This document shows, piece after piece, positions 1 to 8,666 of a DNA stretch of 64,000 bases (the stretch's first letter is position 1; each line of letters starts with the position of its first letter). The DNA lies in the NCBI RefSeq assembly GCF_019511345.1, contig NZ_JAEUAK010000003.1, positions 496,001 through 560,000 on the forward strand, in the 5' to 3' direction. The position numbers and the translations under genes were made by a program. The notes below the pieces were generated by a model, which worked only from the letters and a program-made list of their open reading frames with translations, ran no database searches and had not been told where the DNA came from. This DNA comes from Rhizobium mesosinicum (GTDB taxonomy: Bacteria > Pseudomonadota > Alphaproteobacteria > Rhizobiales > Rhizobiaceae).

Positions 1-1404
1 GACGGCGACGGCTGTCGGCAGCACGCCTTCGATCACCCACGGCTGACGGCCGAACTCGGCAACGACCCAGCCCAGTTCGATTGCCACCCACGGCAGCGGG
101 ATGGCAAATACCGCGATGCGCAGAAGCAGCGGATACTTGTCCAGGTGCCGACGGGCCGACAGCCAGAAGAAGGTTGCCGTCAGCACGATGAAAAACATGC
201 CGAGGCCGACCATGATACGGAACGACCAGAAGAGCGTCGGCACATGCGGGATGGTGTCACGCGCGGCCTGGGTGATCTGCTGATCGGTCGCCTGACGCGG
301 GTCGTCGACATAGCGCTTCAGGAGCAGCGCATAACCGAGATCATGGCCGAGATCCTCGAAGGAGGTGCGGACTTCCTGGGCAACCTGATCCTGGGCGGGT
401 GCTGCGCGAATCTGCATCAACGCGTCATAGGCTTTGATGCCGTCGCGAATGCGGCTCTCGGCCTGCTGTTCCAGCTTGTCGATGCCGGGAATTTCCGTTG
501 TCAGCGAACGCGTGCCGATGAGGCCCATGGCCCAGGGGATATGGATGGCGAAATGTGTTTCGCGCGCTTCCTGGTCCGGGAAGCCGAAGGCGGTGAAGGC
601 AGCCGGTGCAGGCTCCGTCTTCCACATGGCTTCGATCGCGGCGAGCTTCATCTTTTGGTTTTCAGTGGCGAGATAGCCGCTTTCGTCACCGAGCACGACC
701 ACCGACAGCGCCGATGCGAGACCGAAGGAAGCGGCAACGGTCATCGAGCGCTTGGCAAGCTCGATATGCCGGCCCTTGAGGATGTACCAGGCCGAAACGC
801 CGAGCACGAAGATCGAGGCGCAGACATAGCCGGCCGAGACTGTATGCACGAACTTCGCCTGCGCGACGGGGTTGAAGACCACGTCGAAGAAGCTTGTTAT
901 CTCCATACGCATCGTCTGCGGATTGAGCGCCGAACCGACGGGGTTCTGCATCCAGCCGTTAGCTACGAGGATCCAGAGTGCGGAGAAGTTCGAACCGAGC
1001 GCCACCGCCCAGGTGGCGACCAGATGGCCGACCTTCGAGAGCTTGTCCCAGCCGAAGAAGAAAAGGCCGACGAAAGTCGCTTCGAGGAAGAAGGCCATCA
1101 GGCCTTCGATCGCCAGCGGCGCGCCGAAAATATCACCGACATAATAGCTGTAATAGCTCCAGTTCATGCCGAACTGGAATTCCATGACGATACCGGTCGC
1201 GACACCGAGCACGAAGTTGATGCCGAAGAGCGTGCCCCAGAATTTCGTCATCTGCCGCCATATCTGGCGGCCGGTCATGACATAGGTTGTTTCCATGATG
1301 GCAAGCAGCACGGAAAGGCCGAGCGTCAGAGGCACGAACAGGAAGTGATAAAGCGCAGTCAGCGCGAATTGGAAGCGCGATAGCGCCACGATGTCTAGTT
1401 CCAT
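1..1404 (-). CDS. cydA: Cytochrome bd ubiquinol oxidase subunit I (3' end outside window)
   Basis: CydA carries the hemes and the quinol site of the cytochrome bd oxidase, an inner-membrane enzyme that reduces O2 with electrons from ubiquinol. The visible 468 codons begin MELDIVALSRFQFALTALYH, with the N-terminal histidine that ligates heme in this family, followed by several hydrophobic helices and the long periplasmic Q-loop region. The reading frame is still open at base 1, so the C-terminus and probably cydB lie to the left. It starts 77 bp downstream of cydC in the same direction, so it is probably the last visible gene of the regulator-cydD-cydC-cydA operon. Low-oxygen control is expected from the FNR-type box near 5615. 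The family call is secure. Confidence 0.95.
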   Translation of the reverse strand, partial: MELDIVALSRFQFALTALYHFLFVPLTLGLSVLLAIMETTYVMTGRQIWRQMTKFWGTLFGINFVLGVATGIVMEFQFGMNWSYYSYYVGDIFGAPLAIEGLMAFFLEATFVGLFFFGWDKLSKVGHLVATWAVALGSNFSALWILVANGWMQNPVGSALNPQTMRMEITSFFDVVFNPVAQAKFVHTVSAGYVCASIFVLGVSAWYILKGRHIELAKRSMTVAASFGLASALSVVVLGDESGYLATENQKMKLAAIEAMWKTEPAPAAFTAFGFPDQEARETHFAIHIPWAMGLIGTRSLTTEIPGIDKLEQQAESRIRDGIKAYDALMQIRAAPAQDQVAQEVRTSFEDLGHDLGYALLLKRYVDDPRQATDQQITQAARDTIPHVPTLFWSFRIMVGLGMFFIVLTATFFWLSARRHLDKYPLLLRIAVFAIPLPWVAIELGWVVAEFGRQPWVIEGVLPTAVAV

Positions 1405-1481
1405 TGTCTTTCTCCCACGGTCCCACGCGGTCTCAAGAGTTTCCGCATGGCCGGCCGGCCGTGCGGGGCATCCTCGTTTGC

Positions 1482-3173
1482 TCAATCCGGCCGAAGCCGA
1501 TCGAGCGCCTTTTCGAACGCCGCCTCTCCACGGCGCGAAACTTCTGTGATGCGACCGTCCGTGATGACGGCGATCAAGTCTGCGAGTGCGGCCTCGCGGC
1601 GAATATGCGTGGCGATTACCAGCGCTCGGCCTCCGGCTCTCAGCGCGAGGCGATGCAGCACATCGCGTGCAGTGCGGCCGTCGAGCCCCTCGGTCGGCTC
1701 GTCGAGTAGCCAGAGCGGCGTGTCGCGCAGGAAGAGCCGCGCGAGTGCCAATCGGCGCGACTGGCCACCGGAAAGGCCCATCCCGCCTTCGCCGAGCGGT
1801 GTATCGAGGCCTGAGGGTAGCGCATCGACATCGGCAAGCAGGCCGGCAGCGGCGAGCGCGTCTCGCAGCCGGTCATCACCAGCATCGGGCGCCGCGAGCA
1901 ATAGATTGCCGCGCAGTGTATCCTGGAAAAGCTCGGTGCGCTGGGTCAGCAGCGTTGCGTCGAGCGCTGCGGCCATGCCGGCACTAGGTGGCAATTCGCC
2001 TGAAAGCAGCGATAGCAGGGTCGATTTGCCGGCGCCGCTACTGCCGACCACGGCTATGTGCTCGCCGCGACGAAGTTCGAGCGCCACTTCCCGCAAAGCC
2101 GGCGATGCCGCCCCGTGATGGCTGACGGTTACATTTTGCAGCGCGAAGGCGAGCTCACGAGACGGAGCCTTGGGCGTGAAATCCGCTTGAGCGGCCGAAA
2201 GGCGTGGCGCGATACGCTTGGCCGCCAGTATGGTCCTGCCGAATTCCATCGCGCCGCGGCGCAATGCGGCAAACGGTTCTGTTGCGGCAAAGGCGACGAG
2301 CACACTGAGTGCCGCAACGGGTGCGGTGATCGTGCCGGTCTGCATCAACGTCGCAGATGTCAGCAATGCCGCGACCAGCAGGGCCGTCGAGACGAGCCCG
2401 AAGCCAATGCTCACGCCGGTCTCGATCCGGTTCAGCCGGTCGTCGGCCTTTGCGGTATAGGTGTCCGCGGCGGCGATTGCCTGCTGCTGCGCGGCAAGGC
2501 GATTTGCCATGAGGAGATCGGTCTGCCCGGCAACGAGATCAATGGTTCGCGACCGGATGGTTTCGATGCCGTAGGCGCGGCGGCGGGCGTGCTTCAGTGC
2601 CAGTCGGCCGGCGGCGAGCGGCAGGCCAAGCCCCGTCAGAAAGAGGCAAAACCCGAATAGCAGGCCGGATAGCGGATTGATCAGGCCGAGTGTCACGCTG
2701 GCAACAAGTGCTGTGCCGACTGCTACGGCCGCTGGCACCAGCACGCGAAGATAGAGCGAATCCAACGCATCGATATCGGCGGTCAGCCGGAAGAGCAGCC
2801 GGGCCGGACGGTTAAGAAGCGCGCGCGCCGCACCGGCGGAGGCCCAGCCGCGGAACAGGCGCTCACGAAGGGCGGCGAGCACGGCGAGCGTCGCGTTGTG
2901 GGTTGTCAGTCTTTCGCCATAGCGTGCAGCCGTGCGCAGGATGGCAAGGAAACGGATGCTGGCCGATGGCGCGAAGACGTCGAAGGTCGCGGCAGTGGTT
3001 GCGGAGAGACCTGCAAGCGCGGTTGCCGTAATGAACCAACCTGATAGGCCGAGCAGGGCAATGCCAGCCGTGACAGTCGCAACCGACAATGTGGCGCCGA
3101 GCAGCAATTCCCTGCGGCGCGTCTGCAGGAACAGGCGCAAAACCGGCTTGATATCTCCAAGGAAGGTGATCAT
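1482..3173 (-). CDS. cydC: Thiol reductant ABC exporter subunit CydC
   Basis: One half of the heterodimeric CydDC exporter, which moves cysteine and glutathione to the periplasm and is needed to assemble cytochrome bd. The 563-residue protein has an N-terminal membrane domain with about six helices (to about residue 310). The ATPase domain follows, with Walker A GSSGAGKST, the signature LSGGQSRRLALARL and Walker B PLWLLDEPTEGLD. The start overlaps the cydD stop by 4 bases (ATGA type), so translation is coupled. The C-terminal end is 77 bp from cydA, which supports the CydC rather than a generic exporter assignment. Confidence 0.93.
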   Translation of the reverse strand: MITFLGDIKPVLRLFLQTRRRELLLGATLSVATVTAGIALLGLSGWFITATALAGLSATTAATFDVFAPSASIRFLAILRTAARYGERLTTHNATLAVLAALRERLFRGWASAGAARALLNRPARLLFRLTADIDALDSLYLRVLVPAAVAVGTALVASVTLGLINPLSGLLFGFCLFLTGLGLPLAAGRLALKHARRRAYGIETIRSRTIDLVAGQTDLLMANRLAAQQQAIAAADTYTAKADDRLNRIETGVSIGFGLVSTALLVAALLTSATLMQTGTITAPVAALSVLVAFAATEPFAALRRGAMEFGRTILAAKRIAPRLSAAQADFTPKAPSRELAFALQNVTVSHHGAASPALREVALELRRGEHIAVVGSSGAGKSTLLSLLSGELPPSAGMAAALDATLLTQRTELFQDTLRGNLLLAAPDAGDDRLRDALAAAGLLADVDALPSGLDTPLGEGGMGLSGGQSRRLALARLFLRDTPLWLLDEPTEGLDGRTARDVLHRLALRAGGRALVIATHIRREAALADLIAVITDGRITEVSRRGEAAFEKALDRLRPD

Positions 3174-4876
3174 TCCGCAGCCTCCTGAAGATGCTCCGTA
3201 TCCAGGCGGATGGTGCGGTGCATGCGTGCGGCCAGCAGCGGGTCGTGCGTTGCGACGATCAGCGTGCGGCCCTCCGCAAGAGCAAGTAGGCTCTCGGTGA
3301 TCTCGGCCGCCGTCTCGGCATCGAGATGTGCGGTCGGCTCGTCGGCGAGGATGATGCGGATATCTGGGTCGCAGGCGGCTCGTGCGATGGTAAGGCGCAG
3401 CGCCTCGCCGCCGGAAAGACCGATGCCGCCTTCACCGAGGGGGCTATGTCCATAGGCCTTGGCGACACCGCCAAGCTTGGCGAGATCGAGCGCCTTGGAG
3501 ATTTCTGTCTTGCTGATGCCAGGTCGTCCGAGTGCAATATTGCCGGCAACGGTGCCTGCGAAGATATGCGGTCTCTGACCAATCCAAGCCATGTGGCCGC
3601 GATCTGCCGACGCTCCGCCGATTATAATCCGGCCTTCGCTGCACGGGGCTAGGCCTGCGATCAGCGACAGCAGCGTTGATTTGCCAGTACCGCTCGCGCC
3701 AAGCAGCGCGACATGTTCGCCGGCTGCGAGATCGAGATCGAAGCCCTCAAAGATGGGAGATTGGTCCGGCCGGTAGCGGAAGCTGATATTTTCCACGCGA
3801 AGAGCGAAGGCCGCGTCAACGGCCAGTTTCCCTGTCTTGTCGCGATCGGCAAGCGTCATGCTTTCAGCAGCGATTCCATCCAGCGCCTTCAGCGCAGCCT
3901 CCCCCGAGGCGCGGTCATGCCAGACGGCCGAGAGCTCACGCAACGGCTCGAAGAAGGCAGGTGCGAGCAGCAATACGAACAGGCCCTGCGAAAGGTCGAG
4001 ACCGCCGGACCAGGCGCCAAACCGGATTTCGCCGAGCAGGCTGAAGCCGACATAGACGGCAGTCATCGCCACGCCGAGCGCCGAGAAGAGTTCGAGTACG
4101 GCCGAGGACAGGAAGGCGATCTTCAGCACGGCCACGGTGCGCGTGCGCAGTGATTCTGCTTCCGAGCGAAGTTTCAGGGCCGTGGCATCGACCGCGTCCA
4201 GAGAGCGGATCGTCGCAAGACCGCGCAGGCGGTCGAGCAGGAAAGCGTTGAGGCTACTAGTTGCGATAAGCTGCTTTTGACTCGCGGCCTGCGCGCGCCA
4301 ACCAATCAGCGCCATGAAGATCGGAATGAGCGGCGCTGCAAACAGCAGTACGAGTGCGGCAATCCAGGAGATCGGAAAAATGCAGGCCAGGATGACGAGC
4401 GGTACGAAGCTCGCCTTCATCCGCGCCGGTCGGAAACGGGAGAGGTAGGGCACGATCAGTTCGGCCTGTTCGCCGAGCACACTGGCGGCCTCGCCAGAGG
4501 CCGGACGGCCGGCGTCAACAGGCGAAAGGCGGGCAAGCAGGCGGACGGCGTTGGCGCGTTTTTCGCTGAGCTCGCTGCGTGCTGCGCGAAAGGCAAGGCG
4601 GCCACCAACCGCATCGAGACAGCTTTTGACCATGCCGAGTAACAGGATGAAGACAGCTGGCCAGAACATGTCACCGAGACCGACGCCATCGGCCAATCGG
4701 CCGACCGACCGGGCAAGTATGCCCGCCTGCGGAATCCAGAGCGCAGCCGCGAGGGCCTGCAGCATTGCGGCACTGCGCAGGCGACGGTTTGTGTTCGCCG
4801 GCTTGCGAGCCGCTACCCCGACAGCAGGCATCTCCACCTGTTGCTGTTCTCTCGCGTCGAAGAAAGCACTGACCAT
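3170..4876 (-). CDS. cydD: Thiol reductant ABC exporter subunit CydD
   Basis: Partner of CydC in the cysteine/glutathione exporter required for cytochrome bd maturation. It has an N-terminal six-helix membrane domain and a C-terminal ATPase with GASGTGKST (Walker A), LSGGEALRLTIARAA (signature) and IILADEPTAHLD (Walker B). I chose the start at 4876 (MVSAFFDAREQQQ, 568 aa). It follows the regulator stop by a few bases and has AAGAG upstream. An in-frame start at 4918 would overlap the regulator gene by 38 bp. The gene lies between the regulator and cydC in one transcription unit. Confidence 0.92.
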   Translation of the reverse strand: MVSAFFDAREQQQVEMPAVGVAARKPANTNRRLRSAAMLQALAAALWIPQAGILARSVGRLADGVGLGDMFWPAVFILLLGMVKSCLDAVGGRLAFRAARSELSEKRANAVRLLARLSPVDAGRPASGEAASVLGEQAELIVPYLSRFRPARMKASFVPLVILACIFPISWIAALVLLFAAPLIPIFMALIGWRAQAASQKQLIATSSLNAFLLDRLRGLATIRSLDAVDATALKLRSEAESLRTRTVAVLKIAFLSSAVLELFSALGVAMTAVYVGFSLLGEIRFGAWSGGLDLSQGLFVLLLAPAFFEPLRELSAVWHDRASGEAALKALDGIAAESMTLADRDKTGKLAVDAAFALRVENISFRYRPDQSPIFEGFDLDLAAGEHVALLGASGTGKSTLLSLIAGLAPCSEGRIIIGGASADRGHMAWIGQRPHIFAGTVAGNIALGRPGISKTEISKALDLAKLGGVAKAYGHSPLGEGGIGLSGGEALRLTIARAACDPDIRIILADEPTAHLDAETAAEITESLLALAEGRTLIVATHDPLLAARMHRTIRLDTEHLQEAAE

Positions 4877-4880
4877 GGCG

Positions 4881-5456
4881 CTAACTCTTGTTCGCAGGAT
4901 TGGGACGGCGGCGGCCAAGCGAAACGACCTTGTCCTTCGCCTCCAGCAGCTTGGTCACTTTTGCACCTAACGAGAGTAGCGTTGCAAGTCTTTCTGTTTC
5001 AAGTTGTTTTACGTCTTCGTACCAATGCGTCAGTTGCTCGATGAGCGTATGCATCTCGCTCATGCGTTCCTGGGCATGACGTTCGGCCTCGCTGGCGGGC
5101 CGCTGCATGAGGATTTCGCGTAGCACCGATAATGTAGGATCGACCTCGCGCTTCTTGCGCTCTTCAGCGAGCGTCCTGAGGATCACCCAGACATCGTCGG
5201 GTGTGGTGAAGAAGTCGCGCCGGTCATCCGGCTTGTGGCGCAGCAGCACCAGTTTCCAGGCCTGCAATTCGCGAAGACTCATCGAAACGTTCGAGCGTGA
5301 TATGCCGAGCGCGTCGACGATCTCCTCTGCGCAAAGTGGCGAAGGCGAGACGTAGAGCAGGGCATAAATCTGGCCGACCGTGCGGTTGATGCCCCAGCGA
5401 GAACCCATTTCACCGAAGTGCAGGACGAAGGACTGAACGAGAGGCGGAAGGTTCAT
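4881..5456 (-). CDS. GbsR/MarR-type winged-helix regulator of the cyd operon
   Basis: A 191-residue predicted DNA-binding protein, first gene of the cydDCA operon. Residues about 25-85 form a winged helix-turn-helix: SPSPLCAEEIVDALGISRSNVSMSLRELQ is split across the helices, with the recognition helix in SRSNVSMSLREL. The C-terminal half is helical, charged and probably a dimerisation coiled coil. The length and the HTH pattern fit the GbsR-like branch of MarR regulators. An 18-bp perfect palindrome covers the expected transcription start just upstream (5479-5496), so autorepression is likely (inference). The ligand is unknown; control of cytochrome bd expression is inferred from operon position only. 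Confidence 0.85.
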   Translation of the reverse strand: MNLPPLVQSFVLHFGEMGSRWGINRTVGQIYALLYVSPSPLCAEEIVDALGISRSNVSMSLRELQAWKLVLLRHKPDDRRDFFTTPDDVWVILRTLAEERKKREVDPTLSVLREILMQRPASEAERHAQERMSEMHTLIEQLTHWYEDVKQLETERLATLLSLGAKVTKLLEAKDKVVSLGRRRPNPANKS

Positions 5457-5478
5457 TTTTGTTTCCGAGCGTCTGTAG

Positions 5479-5496
5479 TTTCAGAAATTTCTGAAA
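5479..5496. promoter_or_regulatory. 18-bp perfect palindrome, candidate operator of the cyd regulator
   Basis: TTTCAGAAATTTCTGAAA is identical to its reverse complement over all 18 bases. It lies 23-40 bp upstream of the regulator start codon and immediately downstream of a candidate -10 box, so a bound dimer would block transcription initiation. Perfect palindromes of this size are usual for MarR-type dimers. Assignment to the adjacent regulator is inferred. Confidence 0.65.
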
Positions 5497-5498
5497 TC

Positions 5499-5528
5499 AC
5501 TATACAAACTTTCCGATTTGCACCGCAA
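5499..5528 (-). promoter_or_regulatory. Candidate sigma-70 promoter of the cyd operon
   Basis: On the minus strand TTGCGG (5523-5528) and TATAGT (5499-5504) are separated by 18 bp. The predicted start of transcription falls inside the 18-bp palindrome. The promoter reads into the GbsR/MarR regulator, cydD, cydC and cydA. Confidence 0.5.
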
Positions 5529-5608
5529 TTGTGCTGACGAGGGCTGCGTCAATTTGGACGGACGCTTCGATGGCGTTTTCTCAGTAAACGAACGCCGCCC
5601 ACCTGGAA

Positions 5609-5622
5609 TTGACTTAAGTCAA
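5609..5622. promoter_or_regulatory. FNR/FixK-type anaerobox
   Basis: TTGACTTAAGTCAA is a perfect match to the TTGA-N6-TCAA consensus of FNR/FixK/FnrN regulators and is fully palindromic. It lies 150 bp upstream of the cyd regulator gene and downstream of the hupE-like gene, whose transcript ends at a hairpin at 5637-5670. The cyd operon is therefore the likely target. On the minus strand TTTACT begins about 20 bp after the box, which would allow a second promoter with class II spacing. Confidence 0.75.
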
Positions 5623-5636
5623 ATCTCGCAAACGTA

Positions 5637-5670
5637 AAACGCCCGGCGGACATCCGGCCGCCAGGCGTTT
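5637..5670 (-). terminator. Terminator of the hupE-like gene
   Basis: AAACGCC-C-GGCGG pairs with CCGCC-A-GGCGTTT around an 8-base loop, with one opposed mismatch. On the minus strand the stem is followed by a short T run. It lies 33 bp beyond the hupE-like stop and separates that gene from the cyd operon. Confidence 0.7.
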
Positions 5671-5702
5671 ACGCAGCGTAAATGTTTAAAGAGATGCGCG
5701 CC

Positions 5703-6302
5703 TCAGATGAGTCCGGTCAGGAAGCCGGCGCCCGCTACGGCAGCAAAGCCGCCAGCGCTACGCACCACGAAGGCGCCCCGACGCTCGCCGAAACGGGCGA
5801 TCACGAGGCCGAGGCCAAGGCCGGCCACATGCAGCAAGGCGGTCGCGATCATGAAGCCAGCAGCATAGGCAACCCCCGCTGCAGTTTCGGGCATCTCGGC
5901 GCCGTGCGCATGGCCGTGGAAGATCGCAAACAGACCGACGATGCCCATCGCGACTGCCGTCGAGACGCGGATGTTCAGCGCAACGACTGCGCCGAGCACG
6001 ATGACGGAAAGCGCGATGCCCGTCTCAACGAAAGGTACGTTGATGCCGACGATGCCAAACGCGCCACCGAGAGCCATGACGAGAAGGAAGGTTGCAGGCA
6101 CTGCCCAGACGGCCCGGCCGCCGAGCTGGAAAGCGAGTATGCCAACCATGACCATAGCAAGGATATGATCAAGGCCGGAAATCGGATGACTGAAACCATG
6201 GACAAGACCGGCCGCTTCGCCGACACCGGTATGGGCGTAGGCGGCTACCGGAAGCGCTGCGGCGGCGAGCGCAAGGACGCCGCTCTTGAAGACTGATTTC
6301 AT
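5703..6302 (-). CDS. HupE/UreJ family metal permease
   Basis: A small polytopic membrane protein of the HupE/UreJ family, which carries nickel (cobalt in some members) into the cell for hydrogenase or urease. The 199 residues comprise a cleavable-looking signal peptide (MKSVFKSGVLALAAAALPVAAYA), the family motif HPISGLDHILAM near residue 38, and about six hydrophobic helices. A second histidine motif, HGHAHGAE, follows. The start at 6302 has AGGGA upstream; an in-frame start at 6362 would put a charged tail before the signal peptide. No hydrogenase or urease genes are visible in the window, so the metal is unassigned. It stands alone between two divergent or separately terminated units. Confidence 0.88.
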   Translation of the reverse strand: MKSVFKSGVLALAAAALPVAAYAHTGVGEAAGLVHGFSHPISGLDHILAMVMVGILAFQLGGRAVWAVPATFLLVMALGGAFGIVGINVPFVETGIALSVIVLGAVVALNIRVSTAVAMGIVGLFAIFHGHAHGAEMPETAAGVAYAAGFMIATALLHVAGLGLGLVIARFGERRGAFVVRSAGGFAAVAGAGFLTGLI

Positions 6303-6546
6303 GATGGAATTCCCTCTGCTTTGTAGATCCTGCGGCCGCCGATCGCTCAGTCCCGGTTGCAAGTCGCTTTCACAAACTAATCCAGGGAAATTTCATCGTC
6401 AACGGAAAGCAAGAGAATAGGTAGTAATTTCAAGTGCTTATATCATAGGCAATTGCCGTTTTGAAAGGCGTCTTCACAAGCGCCCGCCAACGGTACTATG
6501 AATCACGTTGCGGCGGTGAGAGCCATCGCATCTTGAGGAGGATTTC

Positions 6547-7578
6547 ATGACGAATACCGAAAGGCCGCTGGCGATCAGTGCGCCGGAGCCGCGTACGCTC
6601 GACCTGATCTTCAGCGACAAGGCACGCGGCGAACTCTATGCGAAATATGAGATCGTAGAGGCCGATCCCGAAAACATCGCCGGTCTCGGCGACGATATCC
6701 TCGGCAAGGCGCGCTACATTATCGGCCAGCCACCGCTTTCGGCGGACACGCTCGGCCGTATGCCACAGCTGCGCTCGATCCTCAATGTCGAGAGCAATCT
6801 CCTCAACAACATGCCCTACGAGATACTCTTCCAGCGCGGCATTCATGTGGTGACGACGGGACAGGTCTTTGCCGAGCCGGTGGCGGAGATCGGCCTCGGT
6901 TTCGCGTTAAGCCTCGCCCGCGGCATCGTCGATGCAGATGTCGCTTTCCGGGAGGGCAACGAGATGTGGGGCGGCGAAGGCAATACAAGCGCCCGGCTGA
7001 TAGCGGGCTCCGAGATCGGCATTATCGGTTTCGGCGATCTGGGCAAGGCGTTGCGGCGGGTTCTGTCAGGCTTCCGGGCCAGGATCAGGGTTTTCGATCC
7101 CTGGATGCCTCGCTCGATCCTGGAGGAAAACGGCGTGGAGCCTGCCAGCCTGAGCGACGTGCTGACGCAGAGCGATTTCGTTTTCGTCGTCGCCTCCGTC
7201 ACCAGCGATAACAGGGGCTTCCTCGGCGCGGATGCGTTTGCCAGCATGCGAAAGGGCGCCGCCTTCATCCTGCTCAGCAGGGCCGACGTCGTGGATTTCG
7301 ATGCGTTGATGGCCGCCGTTGCATCAGGCCATATCGTTGCGGCAAGCGATGTCTATCCGCAGGAGCCGCTGCCATCAGACCATCCGGTGCGCCGCCTCAA
7401 AGGCTTCATTCGCTCGGCCCATCGCGCCGGCGCGCTCGATGTCGCCTTCAAGAAAATGGGCGACATGGTACTTGAGGATATGGATCTGATGGATCGCGGC
7501 CTGCCGCCGATGCGCTGCAAGCGGGCGGAGCGCGAAACGGTGTCCCGCATGCGCTCCAAACCCGTTTCAGTCAATTAG
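6547..7578 (+). CDS. D-2-hydroxyacid dehydrogenase family protein
   Basis: Predicted cytoplasmic NAD(P)-dependent oxidoreductase that interconverts a 2-hydroxyacid and a 2-oxoacid. The 343 residues include the dinucleotide fold GIIGFGDLGKALRRVL (about residues 157-172). The catalytic arginine is in LLSRADVVD, the glutamate in YPQEPLP and the histidine in IRSAHRAGA, so the family triad is intact. The start is preceded by GAGGAGG. The substrate cannot be read from the sequence, and phosphoglycerate dehydrogenase-like annotations would be guesses. The gene is monocistronic, and its stop codon overlaps the stop of the convergent Tim44-domain gene (7575-7578). Confidence 0.85.
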   Translation: MTNTERPLAISAPEPRTLDLIFSDKARGELYAKYEIVEADPENIAGLGDDILGKARYIIGQPPLSADTLGRMPQLRSILNVESNLLNNMPYEILFQRGIHVVTTGQVFAEPVAEIGLGFALSLARGIVDADVAFREGNEMWGGEGNTSARLIAGSEIGIIGFGDLGKALRRVLSGFRARIRVFDPWMPRSILEENGVEPASLSDVLTQSDFVFVVASVTSDNRGFLGADAFASMRKGAAFILLSRADVVDFDALMAAVASGHIVAASDVYPQEPLPSDHPVRRLKGFIRSAHRAGALDVAFKKMGDMVLEDMDLMDRGLPPMRCKRAERETVSRMRSKPVSVN

Positions 7579-8585
7579 GCAGCGCGCTGGCCGGTGCCCT
7601 GGATGGCGGCAAGCTTCCAGTCGGCACCTGGCTTGCGCACAAAGGTCCAGACCTCCGTGCTTTCGCTCGGGCGGCGGTCGTCGCCCGAGACGACACGGCC
7701 GCTGCCGCGCTCGACCATGGCGTCGATCGAGGAATAGCGCATCGCTAGCGTCGCATATTCTTGACCATTCTCACGCCAGGCTTCGGCAATATCGCCCTGC
7801 AGCAGCTTAACGTCGGAAACCTGGTTGCGCACGCCATTGGTGGCATTCTCGCCAAGCTCTTCGGCAAGGTAGGACATCGCTTCCGGCGTCGTCAGGCGGC
7901 GCAGCGTGCCATAGTCCTCTGCCCCATAAGCGGTCTGAACCTTTGTCAGCAATTCTTCGAATTGGTCGAGGTCAGCCTGGGCAAGTCCGATCTCATCGTT
8001 CGGGCGCACATTAGGCCGCTTGCTGCCGGAGCCCGACCCGATTGCCGGAATATGGAAGGACGAGCCGCCATTGGCCGGCGACATGCCATAGGACTGCGGT
8101 CCGCCATAGCTCTGGCCGCCGGTGCCGTAGGACGGTTGGCGGCGATTGGCGAAGAAGCGCATGGCTAGGGTGATCGCTCCGAAGATCAGCGCGATCTGCA
8201 GGAGCATGCCGAGGAAACCGAAGCCGCCGCCGAAGCCGTGGCCGAGCAGCATACCAAGCAGACCGCCGGCAATCAGGCCGCCGATCATCGAACGGCCGAA
8301 GCCGCCGAAGAGGCCGGGACGCTGCTGGGCATAGCCGGGTTGTTGCGTGTTATAAGGCGCAGTTGTCTGCGGGCGCGGCGTCATCGAGCGTTCGATGGGT
8401 GAGGCCGGGGCGGGAGCAGTCTGCGTGGCCGGAGGCGCGCTGAAGGTACGCGTGCCGCGGCTTCCGAATCCGCCAAAGCTGCCGGCACGGCGCGCATCGG
8501 CGTCTCCGATCGAAGCAAAGACGGTGGCGCTCGCAAGAACGGCGATCGCCGCGATCCTGGCAAAACGCGAAACGGCAGTGGGCAT
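7575..8585 (-). CDS. Tim44-like domain protein
   Basis: A 336-residue predicted membrane-associated protein. It has an N-terminal signal or anchor (MPTAVSRFARIAAIAVLASA), then a low-complexity Gly/Arg/Pro/Gln-rich stretch and a glycine-rich hydrophobic segment (about residues 100-150). The C-terminal Tim44 domain (from about residue 205, DLDQFEELLTKVQTAYG) is related to the membrane-binding part of mitochondrial Tim44. Bacterial members are widespread in Alphaproteobacteria; their exact role is poorly defined and may concern membrane protein biogenesis. The start at 8585 has GGAGA upstream and gives the signal sequence at the very N-terminus; a start at 8603 is possible. The gene is convergent with the dehydrogenase gene. 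Confidence 0.82.
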   Translation of the reverse strand: MPTAVSRFARIAAIAVLASATVFASIGDADARRAGSFGGFGSRGTRTFSAPPATQTAPAPASPIERSMTPRPQTTAPYNTQQPGYAQQRPGLFGGFGRSMIGGLIAGGLLGMLLGHGFGGGFGFLGMLLQIALIFGAITLAMRFFANRRQPSYGTGGQSYGGPQSYGMSPANGGSSFHIPAIGSGSGSKRPNVRPNDEIGLAQADLDQFEELLTKVQTAYGAEDYGTLRRLTTPEAMSYLAEELGENATNGVRNQVSDVKLLQGDIAEAWRENGQEYATLAMRYSSIDAMVERGSGRVVSGDDRRPSESTEVWTFVRKPGADWKLAAIQGTGQRAA

Positions 8586-8666
8586 TCTTTCATCTCCTAT
8601 CATGCGCTGAATGGCATGTCGGTACCTAATATAGGTACTCTTTTTGCCCTGTGAAGTTGCGCACTG

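Noticed and set aside
145..1383. 412-codon open frame on the + strand
   Set aside because: Exactly antisense to cydA, with Glu/His/Arg/Asp-rich shadow composition and no family motif.
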